In this document: positions 6,459 through 7,347 of the stretch, piece by piece
How positions within the stretch are numbered: the first letter of the stretch is position 1
How the letters are laid out: each line of letters begins with the position of its first letter
NCBI GenBank assembly: GCA_007122555.1
Contig: SKTL01000404.1
Coordinates: forward strand, 1-7,347
DNA from: Thermomicrobiaceae bacterium
GTDB taxonomy: Bacteria > Chloroflexota > Chloroflexia > Thermomicrobiales > Thermomicrobiaceae
Length of the DNA: 7,347 nucleotides
Direction of reading: 5' to 3'
Notes under the pieces: model-generated
What the model was told of the DNA's origin: nothing
The model's database searches: none
The model's input: the letters and a program-made list of their open reading frames with translations, nothing else
Position numbers and translations under genes: made by a program

Positions 6459-7347
6459 GTGTTGGAGTTAGTCAATCGATCTGCTGTTGAGCTTCGTGAT
6501 TTGCTCGACCGCGGCGAAGTGAGCGCTGCTGAGATCGTCGATGCGCACCTGGCGCGCGTCGATGCAGTGGAATCCCATGTGAACGCCTTCATTACGGTTA
6601 CCGCTGAGGTAGCCCGAAGCCAGGCGGCGCAAGCGGACCAGCAGATCAAGAGCAGCTCCGCCGGCCCGATGACAGGAATCCCGGTCGGCCTGAAAGACAT
6701 TCTCTGCACGACTGACGCCCCGACAACCGCCGGCTCGAAGCTGCTGGACGGCTACCAGTCTCCCTATGACGCGACGGTCGTCAAACGTCTCCGCGAGCAA
6801 AACGCGCTCTTCATCGGGAAGACGAACACCGACGAGTTCGCAATGGGTTCCTCGACCGAGCATTCGGCCTTCAAGTTCACAAGCAACCCCTGGAAGCTGG
6901 ACCACGTGCCCGGCGGGAGTAGCGGGGGATCGGCGGCAGCGGTCGCCGCGAACGAGGTCAGCGTATCGCTCGGCTCCGACACCGGCGGGTCGATTCGCCA
7001 GCCGGCCGGCTTCTGCGGAGTCGTCGGGATGAAGCCGACCTACGGCCGCGTCTCGCGTTTTGGATTGATCGCCTTCGCCTCCAGTCTCGATCAGATCGGT
7101 CCGTTCACGCGATCGGTTGAAGACGCCGCATTGTTGCTGGGCGCCATTTCCGGCAAGGATCCTCATGATTCGACCTCGGTGGACACAGATGTTCCGGATT
7201 TCCGGGCCGGACTGACCGGGGACCTCACCGGACTGCGTGTCGGCGTCGCCGACGAGTATCAGATCGAGGGCATGGATCCGCGAGTCGAGGAATCCGTCAA
7301 GCAGGCGATCGCCGAACTCGAGCGGCTCGGCGCGGAAATCGTCCCGA
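6459..7347 (+). CDS. gatA: Asp-tRNA(Asn)/Glu-tRNA(Gln) amidotransferase subunit A, 5' part
   Basis: GatA is the glutaminase/amidase subunit that releases ammonia from glutamine for GatB. The first 296 residues of about 480-490 are visible before the window edge. The amidase-signature catalytic triad is complete: Lys79 in GIPVGLKDI, Ser154 in PGGSSGGSAAA, and the nucleophile Ser178 in SDTGGSIRQPA. If GTG 6459 is the start, these numbers coincide with those I recall for the Staphylococcus enzyme. The Ser-Gly-rich loop and GMKPTYGRVSRFG follow as expected. The start is GTG 6459 (or TTG 6462 immediately after), with GAGG at 6450-6453 and GGGAG just before it. No ATG lies nearby, and the N terminus LELVNRSAVELRDLL fits the family. 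It lies 30 bases after gatC in the usual gatCA order. Confidence 0.96.
   Translation, partial: MLELVNRSAVELRDLLDRGEVSAAEIVDAHLARVDAVESHVNAFITVTAEVARSQAAQADQQIKSSSAGPMTGIPVGLKDILCTTDAPTTAGSKLLDGYQSPYDATVVKRLREQNALFIGKTNTDEFAMGSSTEHSAFKFTSNPWKLDHVPGGSSGGSAAAVAANEVSVSLGSDTGGSIRQPAGFCGVVGMKPTYGRVSRFGLIAFASSLDQIGPFTRSVEDAALLLGAISGKDPHDSTSVDTDVPDFRAGLTGDLTGLRVGVADEYQIEGMDPRVEESVKQAIAELERLGAEIVP

Overview
The window is GC-rich bacterial chromosome with dense, mostly housekeeping gene content. I see no transposase, integrase, phage gene, CRISPR array, rRNA or tRNA. GatCA amidotransferase genes, RsmI, a DnaX with a long C-terminal extension and an acidic lipoprotein point to a bacterium that makes Asn-tRNA and/or Gln-tRNA indirectly. 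The overall style of the proteins reminds me of Chloroflexota (Thermomicrobia-like lineages). That placement is an impression from the sequences, not a demonstrated assignment.

Layout. (1) 2-721, plus strand: the C-terminal two thirds of a zinc-type medium-chain alcohol dehydrogenase, cut by the window edge. It is followed at 765-1031 by a small membrane protein built from two strikingly regular glycine zippers. (2) 1015-1377: a near-consensus housekeeping promoter lies over the end of the glycine-zipper gene. It is followed by about 330 bases with no convincing gene but several stable hairpins. (3) 1378-1596: a 72-residue helix-hairpin-helix protein. (4) 1658-2491, minus strand: rsmI, convergent with the helix-hairpin-helix gene and divergent from dnaX. 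(5) 2643-4589, plus strand: dnaX, preceded by a perfect TATAAT. (6) 4611-5858, minus strand: a predicted lipoprotein with a beta-propeller-like body, convergent with dnaX. (7) 6132-7347, plus strand: gatC and the 5' part of gatA, with gatB probably beyond the edge.

Functionally, rsmI (16S rRNA decoding-centre methylation) and gatCA (transamidation of misacylated tRNA) serve translation, while dnaX is the clamp-loader ATPase of the replicative polymerase. Apart from the pair at the left edge and the gatCA pair, genes alternate in direction, so most are probably transcribed separately. The least explained part is the structured region 1044-1377 between a strong promoter and the small helix-hairpin-helix gene. 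It could be a long regulatory leader or an independent small RNA. I found no clear new multi-gene system.
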